64,000 nt of DNA from positions 1,116,001 through 1,180,000 of the forward strand of contig NZ_VFPH01000002.1 of the NCBI RefSeq assembly GCF_006717045.1, written 5' to 3'. Shown here one piece after another: positions 42,253 through 50,412 of this stretch. This DNA is from Pseudonocardia cypriaca (lineage in GTDB: Bacteria; Actinomycetota; Actinomycetes; Mycobacteriales; Pseudonocardiaceae). The notes below the pieces were generated by a model. It ran no database searches, was not told where the DNA came from, and worked only from the letters and a program-made list of their open reading frames with translations. The position numbers and the translations under genes were made by a program. Positions within the stretch are counted from its first letter, which is position 1, and every line of letters begins with the position of its first letter.

Positions 42253-43236
42253 ATGAGCACGACGATGCGAGCGGCGGTCTGTGTCAGCGCGGGTGGCCCG
42301 GAGGTGCTGGAGATCCGCGACCTGCCGGTACCGGCCGTTCGGGAGGGCTGGAGCCTGGTGCAGGTGAGGGGCGCGGGCCTGAACCGGTCGGAGCTGCGGA
42401 CCCGGCAGGGGCATTCCCCGAACGTGGGGTTCCCCCGCGTGCTCGGGATCGAGTGCGTCGGAGTCGTGGCGGCCTCCACGGATGCCCGGTTGCCGGAGGG
42501 GACGACCGTCGCAGCCGTGATGGGTGAGATGGGCCGGGCGTTCGACGGCGGCTACGCCGAGTACGCCTTGCTGCCGAACGCGCTGCTGATGCCGGTCACC
42601 ACCACGTTGCCGTGGGACGTCCTGGCCGCGCTACCCGAGACGTACCTGACCGCGCACGGCTCGCTGGACGCGCTGGGCGTCGAGGCGGGTGGACGGTTGC
42701 TGATCCGCGGCGGGACCTCGTCGGTGGGGATGGCGGCCGCGTCGATCGCGTCCGGCCGCGGCATCGGGACCGCGGCCACGACCCGCCGGTCCGGCAGGAT
42801 CGACGCGTTGACCGCTGCCGGTGTGGACCACGTGCTCGTCGACGACGGTGGGTCGCTCGCGGCGAGGGTGCACGCCATCTGGCCGGAGGGCCCGGACCAC
42901 GTCCTCGACCTCGTCGGCACGACCACGGCGGTGGACTCGCTGCGCCTGGTGCGGCGGGGCGGCACGGTGTGCGTGGCCGGCTCGCTCAGCGGGTGGCTGA
43001 TCCCGAACTTCGAACCGATCGCGATGATCCCGTCCGGGACGAAGCTCACGGCCTTCCACAGCGACAACCTCAAGGGCAGCGCGGGCGCGGCCGTGTTGCA
43101 GCGGATCGTCGACGAGGTCGAGGCCGGCCGGTACCGGCCCAACGTCGACCGGGTCTTCCGCCTGGAGGACATCGTGGCGGCCCACCGGTACATGGAGGAC
43201 GACCGGGCCACCGGGAAGGTCGTCGTGGTGCCCTAG
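42253..43236 (+). CDS. Zinc-type MDR (quinone oxidoreductase-like) dehydrogenase
   Basis: The 327-residue protein has the MDR plan: N-terminal GroES-like domain (GLNRSELRTRQGHSP) and Rossmann domain (LLIRGGTSSVGMAAASIA). It lacks the zinc-binding Cys cluster, as in NADPH:quinone reductases. ATG 42253 is likely; ATG 42265 is also possible. It is divergent from the AraC gene. Confidence 0.8.
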   Translation: MSTTMRAAVCVSAGGPEVLEIRDLPVPAVREGWSLVQVRGAGLNRSELRTRQGHSPNVGFPRVLGIECVGVVAASTDARLPEGTTVAAVMGEMGRAFDGGYAEYALLPNALLMPVTTTLPWDVLAALPETYLTAHGSLDALGVEAGGRLLIRGGTSSVGMAAASIASGRGIGTAATTRRSGRIDALTAAGVDHVLVDDGGSLAARVHAIWPEGPDHVLDLVGTTTAVDSLRLVRRGGTVCVAGSLSGWLIPNFEPIAMIPSGTKLTAFHSDNLKGSAGAAVLQRIVDEVEAGRYRPNVDRVFRLEDIVAAHRYMEDDRATGKVVVVP

Positions 43237-43277
43237 TAGGTGCACTCCGCGCACCGCGCAGGCCACCTCCCACCAGG

Positions 43278-43451
43278 CCTTCGGTGGCGCCGCGCATCGT
43301 GCGGGGCCGCCCCTCACGCCTCAACGGCGCTCCGCGTCGCTGCCGCGATCGCTACGCGACCCTTGACCCGCGAGCCTCTACGACCCCTGAAGGGCCCGCT
43401 TCGCGGGCAGGCCCACGGGCCAGCCCCTTCGGCGCGCGGCGCCACCGAAGG
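43278..43451. repeat. MITE-like element with 18-bp terminal inverted repeats
   Basis: CCTTCGGTGGCGCCGCGC (43278-43295) and its exact reverse complement (43434-43451) bound 174 bases without a gene. The interior contains CCCGC-GAA-GCGGG-type hairpins. The right half recurs inverted at 2657-2740. Confidence 0.65.
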
Positions 43452-43523
43452 CGGTCCTACCATCATGATCAGGCTTCGGGGCGAGCAGGAGCCGGTACCG
43501 CCACGATCAGAGGCTCCGGCGGA

Positions 43524-43589
43524 GGTGATCACCGCAAGTGGTGGGAGAGCGACAGATCTGTCGTCCTCACACCACTTCCGGCGATCACC
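43524..43589. repeat. 66-bp near-perfect palindrome
   Basis: Two 33-base arms meet without a loop at AGA|TCT (43556/43557) and agree at about 28 of 33 positions. It lies between two genes that converge (43236 and 43828), so it may act as a bidirectional terminator or be part of a mobile repeat. Confidence 0.65.
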
Positions 43590-43708
43590 CACCCGAGGCG
43601 CCCGCGACCGGCCAACACACCGGCGACCACGCCCGGATGGCGGCGATCAAGGGCTGATGGTCGTGATTCAAGATCAACTGGCGACCTTCTCCCCTTGATC
43701 AGCGACGG
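43570..43708 (+). repeat. Dispersed repeat module R1, copy B
   Basis: The segment repeats 2452-2592 in the same orientation, and begins within the right arm of the 66-bp palindrome. Confidence 0.7.
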
Positions 43709-43716
43709 GCTGGGAG

Positions 43717-43824
43717 CCCGCGCGTCCGGAGTTCGCCGCGGACCCGGGTGTGCCGACGACGACCTTCGACGACTGGGCGAGAACCACCCTGCCCGGCCGG
43801 CCGTCCGGCTCACCCGGGAAGTGA
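43717..43824 (+). pseudogene. Possible C-terminal remnant of an NAD(P)H-binding protein
   Basis: The frame reads EFAADPGVPTTTFDDWARTT before a TGA at 43822. The FDDWAR pattern recalls the tail of NmrA-like SDR proteins. The upstream sequence is repeat R1, so only a tail remains. The assignment is weak. Confidence 0.3.
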
Positions 43825-43827
43825 GCC

Positions 43828-44370
43828 TCAGATCTGCGGCGTGATCGCCTGGAGCGCCGCGGAGCCCCGGACGGCCGCGGCCAGGTCGGCCAGGGCCGCG
43901 CCGTGGGATGCGGCGAGCTCGGCGCTCTGCTCCGTCAGCGTGGTGCGGTCGACGTAGCCGCCGTGGTCGAGGTACAGGCCCGGCGACAGCACCTGCACGG
44001 CGAAGAAGCCGGCGAGCACGTTCCGCAGGTCGCCGAGGGCGAGGTAGTGGTGCCCGCTCGCCCCGGTGAGCACGGTGGCGGCCACCTTCCCCTGCAGCGG
44101 AGCCGTGGACTCGCCCCACTTCCCGCGTTCCGTGCGCTCCAGGAGGTCCTTGAGCAGGGCGCTGTACGTGGCCCGGTAGACCGGGCTGCCGAACACCACG
44201 GCGTCGGCGTCGCCGAACGCGGCGATCACGGCGTCGACGCCCGCCTCGGCCAGCTCCACCAGCGACGTCGCGGCGCCCGCCTTCTCCGCGCCGGCCAGCA
44301 CCCCGGCGACGGCGGTGGCGGTGCGCCCACCCGGCTCCGGCCCGGCGACGACGCCCAGCACCCGTGTCAA
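43828..44370 (-). CDS. NADPH-dependent FMN reductase (SsuE-like)
   Basis: The 180-residue flavodoxin-like protein has FGSPVYRATYSALLKDLLE, the SsuE signature, and LTGASGHHYLALG. It supplies FMNH2 to monooxygenases. TTG 44370, preceded by GAGGAGG, overlaps the stop of the flavin reductase gene. It is the last gene of the 55.5-43.8 kb operon and would serve the LLM and DszA/DszC-like enzymes. Confidence 0.85.
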   Translation of the reverse strand: MTRVLGVVAGPEPGGRTATAVAGVLAGAEKAGAATSLVELAEAGVDAVIAAFGDADAVVFGSPVYRATYSALLKDLLERTERGKWGESTAPLQGKVAATVLTGASGHHYLALGDLRNVLAGFFAVQVLSPGLYLDHGGYVDRTTLTEQSAELAASHGAALADLAAAVRGSAALQAITPQI

Positions 44371-44864
44371 TGGTCCTCCTCGATGTGCGTGGCGAGACCG
44401 TAGCGGCCCCGGTGGAACAGCAGGGGCGAGCGGGTGGCGTCGGCACCGAGGTCGCGCACCCGGCCGGCGACGATCGTGTGGTCGCCGCCGTCGTACTCCC
44501 GCCACAGCGTGCAGCTGATCCACGCGCAGGCGCCCTCCAGCACCGGCGCGCCGTCCGGGCCCGGCCACCAGCTCACCCCGGCGAACTTGTCCACCCCGGA
44601 GCGGGCGAACCCGGCGGACAGCTGCTGCTGGTCGGCGGCCAGCACGTTGACGCAGAACGCGCCTGCCGCCCGGATCCGCGGCCACGTCGACGACGTGCGG
44701 GACGGCGAGAAGCTGATCAGCGCCGGATCCAGCGACAGTGACGCGAAGGACTGGCACGTGAAGCCCAGCGGCCCATCGGGCCCGGCCGCCGTGACCACGA
44801 CGACGCCCGACGCGAAGTGCCCCAGGACCTCCCGCATCGTCGCGGGTTCGACAACGACCGTCAT
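44367..44864 (-). CDS. Flavin reductase family protein (HpaC-like)
   Basis: The 165-residue protein has the flavin-reductase split-barrel pattern: REVLGHFASGVVVVTA, GFTCQSFASLSLDPALISF and FHRGRYG at the end. It probably reduces FMN or FAD with NAD(P)H for the two-component monooxygenases of the operon. ATG 44864 overlaps the DUF1684 stop. Confidence 0.85.
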   Translation of the reverse strand: MTVVVEPATMREVLGHFASGVVVVTAAGPDGPLGFTCQSFASLSLDPALISFSPSRTSSTWPRIRAAGAFCVNVLAADQQQLSAGFARSGVDKFAGVSWWPGPDGAPVLEGACAWISCTLWREYDGGDHTIVAGRVRDLGADATRSPLLFHRGRYGLATHIEEDH

Positions 44865-45682
44865 GCCTGCTGGAGGTCGGGCCGCGGCGGGATGCGCTCC
44901 CCCGCCTCCACCGCCACCGGCAACCGGTTCTCCGCCGGTGGGAGCGGGCACGTGGCGTGGGCGGTGAACGCGCACGGCAGGTTCACGGTGCGGTTCAGGT
45001 CGATCCGGACGCGGCCGTCGGCGTCCGGGTCGGGCAGCGCGACCTGGCGGCCGCCGCCGTAGGTGCTGTCCCCGGACGTCGCGTCGCGGAAGTGCAGGGA
45101 CAGGCCGCCGGCCTTGCCCGGGAACGCCACCAGCTCGTGCTCGGCCCCGTCGAGCTCGAACCGGACCACCCCGACGGCGGTCGGGAAGTGCTGCAGCCCG
45201 TCCACGACGGCGCCGACGGTGAGCTGCTTCGGCTCCGGGTACGGCTCGAAGCGGCCGTCGACCACCCAGCGCTCGTCGACGGGGAAGGCAGGCGCGCCGG
45301 TGAACGCGGTGCGCGTGATCGCCTCGGGGTCGCGTACCCGCAGCGCGTAGGTGTCGGTGCGGCGGATGACCTCGACCCGCCGGTCCCCGATCTCCACGAG
45401 CACGCCCGGCTGCCCGTCGACGGGCTCCAGCCGGACGGTGCCGCTGACCGGCGTGCCCTCGATGGCTGGGCCGATCTCCGGGTCCCCGTCGGCGGTGAGC
45501 TCCACCCCGCCGTCACCGGTGGCGCGCCAGGTGCCGGGGATGCCGTCGTAGCCGCGGGCGGTGTCGTCGAGCCAGTGCAGGGCGGTGAGGCTGAGCCAGC
45601 CGTGCGGGGTGCTCAGCTGCTCCTCGCGCTCGCGGTGCCAGGCGTCCCACTCCTGCTGGAGCGAGGACTCGATGGTGGTCAT
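44861..45682 (-). CDS. DUF1684 domain-containing protein
   Basis: The 273-residue protein matches DUF1684: WHREREEQLSTPHGWLSLTA, FPGKAGGLSLHFRDATSG-like central part and a C-terminal CAFTAHATCPLPP. The function is not known; its genes often accompany oxygenase and LLM genes. ATG 45682 overlaps the LLM stop. Confidence 0.85.
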   Translation of the reverse strand: MTTIESSLQQEWDAWHREREEQLSTPHGWLSLTALHWLDDTARGYDGIPGTWRATGDGGVELTADGDPEIGPAIEGTPVSGTVRLEPVDGQPGVLVEIGDRRVEVIRRTDTYALRVRDPEAITRTAFTGAPAFPVDERWVVDGRFEPYPEPKQLTVGAVVDGLQHFPTAVGVVRFELDGAEHELVAFPGKAGGLSLHFRDATSGDSTYGGGRQVALPDPDADGRVRIDLNRTVNLPCAFTAHATCPLPPAENRLPVAVEAGERIPPRPDLQQA

Positions 45683-46989
45683 GCGGACTCCTTCCGGGTC
45701 AGCGGTGCGTGCGGGTGGCGCAGGCCGAGGTGGTCGCGCAAGGTCGGGCCGGGGTACTCGGTGCGGTAGCTGCCGCGGTCCTGCAGCTCGGGCACGACCT
45801 CGGCCACGAACCGGTCCAGGCCGCCGGGCGTCAGGTGCGGCACGAGGATGAACCCGTCGCAGGCGTCGCGCTGGACGAACTCGTCCATCTGCGTGGCGAC
45901 GGTGCGCGGCGTGCCGATGAACGACTGCCGCCCGGTCTTCTCGATCACGACCTCGCGGATCGAGAGGCCGCCGTGCGCGGCAGCGAAGTCGCGCCACTCC
46001 TGCGCGACGGCCCGCGGGTCGCGGGCGTGCCGAACCCGGCCGCGGGTGATCGAGACGTTGTCGACGTCGGGCTCCAGGTCGGGCAGCGGGCCGTCCGGGT
46101 CGTACTCGGACAGCTCGCGGCCCCACACCTGCTCCAGGAAGGCGATCGCGGTCTGCGGGGAGACCTGCTGGCGCCGGATCCGCGCTGCCTCCTCCCGGGC
46201 CTCCTCGTCGGTGTCGCCGAGCACGAACGTGACGCCCGGCAGCACCTTGAGGTCGTCGGCGTTCCGCCCGTGCTGCGGGAGCCGCGCCTTGACGTCCGCG
46301 TAGAACGCCTGCCCCGCTTCGAGGGTGCCGTGCAGGGTGAAGATCGCGTCGGCCGTGGCGGCGGCGAAGTCGCGGCCCTGCGCGGAGTCGCCCGCCTGGA
46401 TGAGCACCGGGTGGCCCTGCGGGCTGGGCGAGAGCGGGAAGCGGCCGCGCACGTCGAACTGCGGGCCGTGGTGCTCGATCTCGCCGCCCTGGGAGTCCCA
46501 GAGGGCGCGGGTGACGGCGACGACCTCCGCCGCCCGCTCGTACCGCTGCTCGCGCGGCAGGAACCCGCCCCGGCGGAAGTTCTCCCCGGTGAACGCGTCG
46601 GACGTGGTGACCATGTTCCACGCCGCGCGCCCCGCGGACAGGTGGTCGAGCGAGGCGAACTGCACGGCCAGCTCGTACGGCTCGTTGTAGGTGGTGTTGA
46701 TCGTGCCGGCCAGCCCGATCCGCGAGGTGACGGCGGCGAGGGCGGCGAGGACGGTGAACGTGTCCGGCCGGCCGACGACGTCCAGGTCGTGGATGCGGCC
46801 GCGGTGCTCGCGCAGCCGCAGGCCCTCGGCGAGGAAGACGAAGTCCATCAGCCCGCGCTCGGCGTTCTGGGCGAAGTGTGCGAACGAGGCGAAGTCGGTC
46901 TGGCTGCCGGCGCGGGGGTCGCTCCAGACCGTCGTGTTGTTGACGCCCGGGAAGTGCGCGCCTAGGTGGATCTGCTTCTTGACGCTCAC
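45679..46989 (-). CDS. NtaA/SnaA/DszA family LLM monooxygenase
   Basis: The 436-residue protein begins KQIHLGAHFPGVNNTTVWSD and continues FVFLAEGLRLREHRG and RIGLAGTINTTYNEPYELA. This is the pattern of FMN-dependent monooxygenases for sulfones, nitrilotriacetate or streptogramin. It is one of four LLM paralogues in this operon. GTG 46989 overlaps the next stop. Confidence 0.85.
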   Translation of the reverse strand: MSVKKQIHLGAHFPGVNNTTVWSDPRAGSQTDFASFAHFAQNAERGLMDFVFLAEGLRLREHRGRIHDLDVVGRPDTFTVLAALAAVTSRIGLAGTINTTYNEPYELAVQFASLDHLSAGRAAWNMVTTSDAFTGENFRRGGFLPREQRYERAAEVVAVTRALWDSQGGEIEHHGPQFDVRGRFPLSPSPQGHPVLIQAGDSAQGRDFAAATADAIFTLHGTLEAGQAFYADVKARLPQHGRNADDLKVLPGVTFVLGDTDEEAREEAARIRRQQVSPQTAIAFLEQVWGRELSEYDPDGPLPDLEPDVDNVSITRGRVRHARDPRAVAQEWRDFAAAHGGLSIREVVIEKTGRQSFIGTPRTVATQMDEFVQRDACDGFILVPHLTPGGLDRFVAEVVPELQDRGSYRTEYPGPTLRDHLGLRHPHAPLTRKESA

Positions 46990-48122
46990 GCAGACGCTCC
47001 AGTGAAGTGGTTGGCCGGTCGGGCTAGGCCGAAGCGGGCGCGCAGCGAGCCGCCCGCCGAGCCGGTGCGCAGCAGTCCGCGGCCCGCGAGCAGCGGCACG
47101 ACCTGGGCGGCCACCACGTCCAGGTCGGCGGGCAGCACGAGCGGCACCAGCGTCACGCCGTCGGCCGCGCGGGTGCGCACCGCGGCGCCGACCAGGTCGG
47201 CGAGGTCGGTGGGCGGGCCGAGCACCCGCACCGACGACGCGGGCAGCTCGGCCCCGGCGAGCCGGTCGAGCTCGACGAGGTCGCGGCGGGCCTGGTCGCG
47301 GTCCGCGGCCAGGTGCACCTCGACGTCGAGCAGCACGGTGACGTCATCCGGGTCGCGGCCGGCGCCCGCGACGGCGTCGCGGATCCGATCGCGGGCCGCC
47401 GCGGCGGCCGTGAGGTCCGGGGCCGAGATCCGCACGACGTCGGCCCAGCGGGCGGCCACCGGGAGCGCCTCGTCCTCGTCGCAACGCAGCACGACCGGCG
47501 GGTGGCCCTGCGGCGGTCGGGGGGTGATGGACGGGCCCTTGACGGAGAAGAACTCACCCTGGAAGTCGATGTGGTGCAGCTTGTCGCGGTCGACGTAGCG
47601 GCCGGTGGCGGCGTCGCGGATCACCGCGTCGTCCTCCCAGGAGTCCCACAGCCGCACCACCACCTCGATGGCGTCGGCGGCCTCGCGCCACAGCTCGTCG
47701 GCTGGAGCGGCCTGCTTGCGGCCGAAGAGGTCCGCCTCGACCTGCGTGCGCGACACGGCGGGTTCCCAGCCGGCGCGGCCCGCGGACACGATGTCCAGGG
47801 TGGCGATCGCCTTGGAGAGGTGGAACGGCTCGGTGTGCGTCACGGTCGCGGTGGGCGCCAGCCCGATCCCCGGCACCACCGGCGCGATCCGCGCGGCCAG
47901 CGAGACGGCGTCGAGCAGCGGGCCGCCGTCGGGGTGGAAGGTGTGCGGCAGCAGCACGAGGTCGAGGCCGCGGCGCGCGGCCGTGCGCACCAGCCCCGCG
48001 TGGTGCACCGCCGAGAGCAGCACCGCCGGGTCGAGCCGGGCCCAGCGCGCGGCGGCCGGATGTCGGCCGGCCGCGGTCAGCTCGACGGCCAGGTGCATCC
48101 GCGCCTCAGTGAAGGGACTCAT
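46986..48122 (-). CDS. LLM class flavin-dependent oxidoreductase
   Basis: The 378-residue luciferase-like protein includes TEPFHLSKAIATLDIVSAGR and VRLWDSWEDDAVIRDAATGR, as in NtaA-related enzymes, and is shorter than its neighbour. ATG 48122 overlaps the next stop. The substrate is unknown. Confidence 0.8.
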   Translation of the reverse strand: MSPFTEARMHLAVELTAAGRHPAAARWARLDPAVLLSAVHHAGLVRTAARRGLDLVLLPHTFHPDGGPLLDAVSLAARIAPVVPGIGLAPTATVTHTEPFHLSKAIATLDIVSAGRAGWEPAVSRTQVEADLFGRKQAAPADELWREAADAIEVVVRLWDSWEDDAVIRDAATGRYVDRDKLHHIDFQGEFFSVKGPSITPRPPQGHPPVVLRCDEDEALPVAARWADVVRISAPDLTAAAAARDRIRDAVAGAGRDPDDVTVLLDVEVHLAADRDQARRDLVELDRLAGAELPASSVRVLGPPTDLADLVGAAVRTRAADGVTLVPLVLPADLDVVAAQVVPLLAGRGLLRTGSAGGSLRARFGLARPANHFTGASA

Positions 48123-49312
48123 CGCGCGAGGCTCGCCTCCGTCTCGTCGGACTTCGTGTTCCAACCCGCCCGTGCTGCGGCGTGTTCCGCCCACGCGCCG
48201 GCGAGCAGCTCGGTGCTGCGCACGCGGTCGGCGTGCTCGGTGGTGATCGTGGTGACCAGCAGCTCGTCGGCACCGGTCACGCGGGCGAGGGTGGCCAGCT
48301 TCCCGGCGACCGCCTCCGGCGAGCCGACGAGCTGCGTGTCGACCCGGTCGGCGACGACCGCCCGCTCGGCGGGCGTCCATTCCCGCGCCCTGGCCTGCTC
48401 CGGCGTGACGTAGGGCCGGGCGCCGACGCCGGTGCGGATGTCGAGCACCCACTGCGCGTACGGCGCGGCCAGCTCCTCCGCGCGCTCCTGGCTGTCGGCG
48501 ACGACCACGTCCGCCGACACCACGACGTACGGCGCCGCGAGCCGCGCCGACGGCCGGAACGCGCGGCGGTAGGCGTCGACGGTCTCCAGGACCGCGCCCG
48601 GCGCGATGTGGTAGCTCGCCGCGAACGGCAATCCGCGCGCCCCCGCCACCTCTGCGCTCTCGCCGGGGCTGGAGCCGAGGATCCAGACGTCGAGGTCCGC
48701 GCCCTCGGCCGCCGGCACGGTGACCGGCCGGCCGTCCGGGCGGCGGGCGGCGCCGCCCAGGTGGTCGAGGATCGCGCCGACCTGCGCGTCGTAGTCCGGG
48801 GCCGGGTCCTCCGCCTGGATCCCGAGCAGCCGGGCGAGGTGCACGTAGGTCGACACGTCCCCGCGGAACCGGGCGGCGGGCGGGATCAGCAGCCCGTCGA
48901 CGACCCGGGCGGGTGGCACGGGCGGCGGCTCGGCGTCCGGCGGCGGTGCCGTGCCGGCCAGCCGGAGGATCTTGTGGATGTCGAACCGGCCGAGGCCCAG
49001 GTCCACCCGGCCCGGGTGCAACGCGGCGACCGTGCCGAACTGCTCGGCCGCCTGCAGCGGCGAGGTCAGCGGGAGCTGCACGGCGCCGGACCCGACCCGG
49101 ATCCCGGACGTGGCCGCCGCGATCAGCGCCACCAGCACGGGCGTGGACGAGGACGCCACGCCGGACGCCAGGTGGTGCTCGGCCACCCAGAAGCGCCGGT
49201 AGCCCGCCCGTTCCGCGACGCGGGCGAGGTCGACCGAGTTGCGGATCGCGTCGCGCGCCGTGCCACCGGCCGGGACCGGGGAGAGGTCGAGGATCGACAA
49301 GGGGATCGTCAT
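48119..49312 (-). CDS. MsnO8-type LLM oxidoreductase
   Basis: The 397-residue protein has the MsnO8 hallmarks: PLSILDLSPVPAGGTARDAI, FWVAEHHLASGVASSSTPV and HPGRVDLGLGRFD. It is unlike the other LLM proteins of the operon. It is coupled to both neighbours by ATGA overlaps. Confidence 0.85.
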   Translation of the reverse strand: MTIPLSILDLSPVPAGGTARDAIRNSVDLARVAERAGYRRFWVAEHHLASGVASSSTPVLVALIAAATSGIRVGSGAVQLPLTSPLQAAEQFGTVAALHPGRVDLGLGRFDIHKILRLAGTAPPPDAEPPPVPPARVVDGLLIPPAARFRGDVSTYVHLARLLGIQAEDPAPDYDAQVGAILDHLGGAARRPDGRPVTVPAAEGADLDVWILGSSPGESAEVAGARGLPFAASYHIAPGAVLETVDAYRRAFRPSARLAAPYVVVSADVVVADSQERAEELAAPYAQWVLDIRTGVGARPYVTPEQARAREWTPAERAVVADRVDTQLVGSPEAVAGKLATLARVTGADELLVTTITTEHADRVRSTELLAGAWAEHAAARAGWNTKSDETEASLAR

Positions 49313-50412
49313 GACGCCACCCCCACGGGCGAGTCGGCGGGCCGGGCGTCGTCCGGGTCGCGGGGCACGGCGCCTGCCAGTGGGCGGCTCGGCACGTCCG
49401 CCCGCAGCGCCGGCGCCACCTCCGACTGGAACGTCTCAAGCTGCTCCCGCTGCCGCCGCGGGGTGAGCCCGTCGCCGTCGAGGTGCAGGTGCAGCACTTC
49501 GTGGCCGAACACCGCGTGGTAGCGAAGCACCTTGTCGACGATCTGCTGCGGGCTCCCGACCAGCGCGGACGAGCGTTCCACGAAGTCCTCGACGGTGGGG
49601 AACACGGTCGGCAGCCCGAACCGCTCCGCCGCGGCGAGCCGCGCGGCGTAGGCGGGCCGGAACTCCTCGATCGCCTGCTGCGAGGTCGGCGCGATGTGGA
49701 ACGCCGCGGTGCCGGCCCCGACGAGCGCGTCCGCCGGGTCGTGCCCGTGCGCCGCCCAGCGCTCGCGGTAGTGGGCGATCAACTCGGCGTACGGCTCGAT
49801 CGGGTTGGTGACGTTCGCCGAGAACAGCGGGTCGCCGTACCGGGCGGCCACCTCGACGGACTCCTTGCTGGTCGCGCTGCCGTGCCAGACCCGGACCGGG
49901 TGCTGCCGCGGCGGCGGCCAGGTCTCGGCGTCGACGAGCGGCGGGCGGAACCGGCCGCTCCACGTGGTGCGCTCCTCGCGCCACAGCCGGCGGAACAGCT
50001 CGTAGCCCTCCGCGTTGCGGTCCCACTGGTCGTCGGTGGTCACGTCGAACAGCTGGGCCTGCGCCGCGCCGTTGCCCTTGCCGATGATCAGCTCGAGGCG
50101 GCCGTCGGCGAGCTGGTCGAGGGTGGCGTAGTCCTCGTAGGCACGCACCGGGTCGAGCAGCGACAGCGTGGTGACACCGGTGAACAGGGTGATCCGCGAT
50201 GTGCGGGCCGCGATGTGCGACAGCACCACCGGCGGCGCCGACGACAGGAACGGCCGCTCGTGCCGCTCCCCCACCGCGTAGCCGTCGAAGCCCAGCTCCT
50301 CGGCGAGCACCGCGTTGTCGACCACCCGGTGCAACCGGGCGTTCGGCGTCGGCGTCCGGCCGGTGACCGGGTCGGGTCCGTTCGTGATCAGGGTGAGGAC
50401 GAGGATCTTCAT
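49309..50412 (-). CDS. LLM class flavin-dependent oxidoreductase
   Basis: The 367-residue protein shows GFDGYAVGERHERPFLSSAP, LADGRLELIIGKGNG and VRVWHGSATSKESVEVAAR. It is a further luciferase-like monooxygenase in the operon. ATG 50412 overlaps the ABC ATPase stop. Confidence 0.8.
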   Translation of the reverse strand: MKILVLTLITNGPDPVTGRTPTPNARLHRVVDNAVLAEELGFDGYAVGERHERPFLSSAPPVVLSHIAARTSRITLFTGVTTLSLLDPVRAYEDYATLDQLADGRLELIIGKGNGAAQAQLFDVTTDDQWDRNAEGYELFRRLWREERTTWSGRFRPPLVDAETWPPPRQHPVRVWHGSATSKESVEVAARYGDPLFSANVTNPIEPYAELIAHYRERWAAHGHDPADALVGAGTAAFHIAPTSQQAIEEFRPAYAARLAAAERFGLPTVFPTVEDFVERSSALVGSPQQIVDKVLRYHAVFGHEVLHLHLDGDGLTPRRQREQLETFQSEVAPALRADVPSRPLAGAVPRDPDDARPADSPVGVAS

